This document shows positions 62,371 to 64,000 of a stretch of DNA of 64,000 nt, piece by piece. Source of the stretch: CAVQCA01 sp963763115 (GTDB lineage Bacteria > Pseudomonadota > Gammaproteobacteria > UBA9214); the NCBI GenBank assembly GCA_963763115.1, contig CAVXNM010000012.1, forward strand, positions 28,089 through 92,088, in the 5' to 3' direction. The first letter of the stretch is position 1; every line of letters starts with the position of its first letter. The notes below the pieces were generated by a model. That model was not told the DNA's origin and ran no database searches. It saw nothing but the letters and a program-made list of their open reading frames with translations. The position numbers and the translations under genes were made by a program.

Positions 62371-63172
62371 AGTACTCGGACCGAGGACGAGGCGCCGCCC
62401 CGCCAGTTCCTGGCGGAGAGGGCAAACGACGCGGAGGCGACCCAATTTTTCTACGAAACTTTTCTCTGAATTTTTTGCACAGAATTTTTCCAGCTGAAAA
62501 TCCACTTTTGTGGAATCGCTGGCGTGTCTACGTGCAGCTGTGTCTGGGAGGTGGGACCAGCGCGCGGTTGTGGTCAGAGTGCTTCGTGCTGCCACTTGCC
62601 GCTGGGTGCTGGCCGTTCGGTAGCAGGTGCTTCGCGCCGGGCGCTACGCTCGAAGCACTCAGACCTCAGTGGGAGGGGACGGTTAGTCAAAGTAGCTGCT
62701 GGTGAACGGCAGGGTGCCGCTCAGAACCGGACGATTATCTGTAGAATCTGGTCGGCAAAAAGCGACCCAACCCAGACATACAGATATTTTGCTTAAAGGT
62801 CAGAAAGTACTGTTTCCGGTCATACGGCGTTTCAGCAGCTAGGTTTGTAAATCCCATTGGGCTATGTAATATGACAATATGTTATTGATCCTACTAGATG
62901 TGAAAATTTAAACATGACCTAAAAGTCACTTATTAACACTGACTTTTAGGCCTCCTAATAGTAGTTCTACGGACAAATCAGATTTTTCTGATAAAGCTTG
63001 TCTTGGAATGCCGACATACGCGGTTCAAATGATATGGTTAAAAAGCGAAGAGCGAAAGCGCTGCGATTCAAGCTGGCTTGGAAGCGACAGCGCTTTCGCT
63101 CTTCGCTCCCCAATATATTTCACCGTCGCCTCTCGACCTTCCAAGGCAAGCAGTCATGAATCGACATTTGCC
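62371..63172. other. Non-coding mobile-DNA debris
   Basis: About 800 bp between the IS66 remnant and the gene cassette. It contains an A/T-rich tract at 62440-62510, an inverted repeat around 62630-62665 (GTGCTTCG and CGAAGCAC), and the 20-bp hairpin at 63044-63107. Open frames here are short and overlap one another; none is convincing. Confidence 0.4.
63044..63107. repeat. Perfect 20-bp inverted repeat with a 24-bp loop
   Basis: The left arm is 63044-63063 and the right arm 63088-63107; they are exact reverse complements (AGCGAAGAGCGAAAGCGCTG and its complement). There is no T-run after either arm, so it does not look like an ordinary terminator. It may be a recombination site, the end of a mobile element or a cruciform. 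Confidence 0.95.
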
Positions 63173-63234
63173 TTAGAACAACTCCCTGCAGTAGACACAT
63201 GCTTCGCGCGCGCTACTGACATCGAATGTTAGAT
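63173..63234. other. attC-like site at the left edge of a gene cassette
   Basis: The right end GTTAGAT (63228-63234) matches the R' core GTTRRRY. The arms pair through CAGTAG/CTACTG around a GCTTCGCGCGCG centre, and AAC lies at the mirrored position on the left (TTAGAAC). The left core departs from RYYYAAC, so this is a degenerate attC belonging to a preceding cassette. Confidence 0.5.
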
Positions 63235-63259
63235 CAACAAAACCTAGAGAGGTGAAGCC

Positions 63260-63769
63260 ATGGTAACAAAAAATATCCTTTTCGCTATGCTGCTTATTGT
63301 TGCCGTAAGTATGGGTTTCCCGATATCAGCGATGGCCCAAGCTGCCATAGACGATTCCGCATCATTAAGTGGGATCAAAGAGGCGAAGGGGGTCTTTCTG
63401 ATTGATTTCACCAACCCAAAGAAAACGGCCTTTTATCTCAAGGTTATTAAAGGAACACATCAAGGCTTCGTAAAGCAGGGAGTCAAACCGGATCTGATAT
63501 TGGTATTTATCGGACAAACAGTTAAATACCTGAGCACCGAGCCAGATGACGAATTGGCACTGGAGTTTGAGTCAGAATTGAAATCGATTGCTCAAACAGT
63601 AAAAGAACTCCATTCCCTTGGGGTTCGTATGGAGGTGTGTTCGGTCGCTACCAAAGCATTGGGTGTTGACAACCAAACCATTCTCCCGGGAATGAACGTG
63701 GTCGGAGACGGCTTCATTTCATTGATTGGCTGGCAAACCCAAGGGTACAAACTTGTACCAATATTCTAG
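63260..63769 (+). CDS. DsrE-family protein with signal peptide, in a gene cassette
   Basis: 169 residues. A signal peptide (MLLIVAVSMGFPISAMAQA) suggests export. The DsrE/YchN-like fold is indicated by GVFLIDFTNPKKTAFYLKVI, PDLILVFIGQTVKYLS, IAQTVKELHSLGVRMEVCSVATKALGVD and MNVVGDGFISLIGWQTQGYKLV. The single cysteine in VRMEVCSVA sits where DsrE-like proteins often have a sulfur-carrying or conserved cysteine. Periplasmic DsrE-like proteins of this type are of unknown function and may be linked to sulfur chemistry. AGAGGTGA precedes the ATG. The gene lies between attC-like sites, with the promoter presumably outside the cassette. Confidence 0.85.
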   Translation: MVTKNILFAMLLIVAVSMGFPISAMAQAAIDDSASLSGIKEAKGVFLIDFTNPKKTAFYLKVIKGTHQGFVKQGVKPDLILVFIGQTVKYLSTEPDDELALEFESELKSIAQTVKELHSLGVRMEVCSVATKALGVDNQTILPGMNVVGDGFISLIGWQTQGYKLVPIF

Positions 63770-63778
63770 TCGTCATTG

Positions 63779-63842
63779 ATCTAACAATTGCCTTCAGGGG
63801 ACGCTCCGCTTCGCTGCTCGCTCCTGAGCCAAAGCGTTATGC
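63779..63842. other. Integron attC recombination site
   Basis: 64 bp beginning ATCTAAC (matches RYYYAAC) and ending GTTATGC (close to GTTRRRY), with an imperfect inverted repeat in between (CAGGGGACGCTCCG and CGCTCCTGAG) around CTTCGCTGCT. It starts nine bases after the DsrE stop. This is the usual length, layout and position of a cassette-associated attC. Confidence 0.75.
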
Positions 63843-63860
63843 ACATGTGATCCGCAAAAA

Positions 63861-64000
63861 TTATGCAGCCTTCGCTACCAAGCGATATTCGTGGTGTAAA
63901 CCACCCAGGACAGGGTGAGCTACTACCTTACAGTGGCTCGGCATGCGATGCCGATGTTCGTGTGGAGTGACAGGAAGATCGACTCGCGGATCCGGGATGC
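63861..64000 (-). CDS. Integrase-core transposase, C-terminal end only (partial)
   Basis: The last 45 or so codons of a transposase related to the one at 60817-61902: both end with a HRHR..S..KVVVHP.L.GLHHEY.L..KAA pattern. Here it reads IPDPRVDLPVTPHEHRHRMP followed by SHCKVVAHPVLGGLHHEYRL. The rest lies outside the window. It is a diverged relative, not an identical copy. The IS end probably lies within a few tens of bases of the attC site. Confidence 0.85.
   Translation of the reverse strand, partial: IPDPRVDLPVTPHEHRHRMPSHCKVVAHPVLGGLHHEYRLVAKAA

Overview
The window looks like a chromosomal segment of a moderately GC-rich gammaproteobacterium. The gene types fit (maltooligosyltrehalose enzymes, MscS, FadL, SYLF, LysR and DUF2092/DUF6515 genes, plus an IS66 remnant and an integron-type gene cassette), but no rRNA or housekeeping marker allows a firmer placement. 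No tRNA, rRNA or CRISPR array was seen.

Layout. (1) 1-15.3 kb is a storage-carbohydrate and osmolyte region: the end of glgX, a zinc peptidase, a nuclease-fold protein, a PLD-VTT fusion, a PRC-barrel protein, glgC, a membrane protein, and a tightly overlapping minus-strand operon DUF5752-treT-treZ-treY. This gives two separate routes to trehalose (TreYZ from glucan ends, TreT from NDP-glucose and glucose). (2) 15.7-50.3 kb is an accessory island that visibly uses more A/T-rich codons, with long gene-poor gaps. It carries a glycosyltransferase, three or four methyltransferases, a PhyH-type dioxygenase, two sulfotransferase-like proteins, a fold-III PLP decarboxylase, a WD40 protein, a P-loop kinase, an ATP-grasp ligase and a four-gene operon. 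That operon is led by GTP cyclohydrolase II (ribA-like), followed by a stand-alone RibD reductase domain and two unidentified proteins. An ABC exporter plus nucleotidyltransferase pair occurs twice in direct orientation, 24.4 kb apart, bracketing the core of the island. I infer a sulfated and/or methylated, GTP-derived pyrimidine natural product locus. The set (GCH II, RibD-type enzyme, WD-repeat protein, methyltransferase) resembles the toxoflavin operon of Burkholderia, but the product is unknown. (3) Inside the island, 35-40.6 kb holds an FG-GAP surface protein and two broken genes (DUF3750 and an arylsulfotransferase with thrombospondin-3 repeats).

(4) 50.6-60.7 kb is an organic-sulfate/envelope region: a BASS transporter, a LysR regulator with a candidate operator, an arylsulfatase, a HAD phosphatase, MscS, a frameshifted FadL, DUF2092, DUF6515 and SYLF proteins. 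(5) 60.8-64 kb is mobile DNA: an integrase-core transposase next to an IS66 remnant, a 20-bp perfect hairpin, a DsrE-family gene cassette ending in a good attC site, and the 3' end of a second related transposase running off the window.

Main points for follow-up are the GCH II/RibD operon with its small fourth gene, the tandem duplication of the ribA start in which the outer ATG has become ATA, the duplicated exporter pair whose differences lie almost wholly in the membrane domain, and the DsrE cassette.
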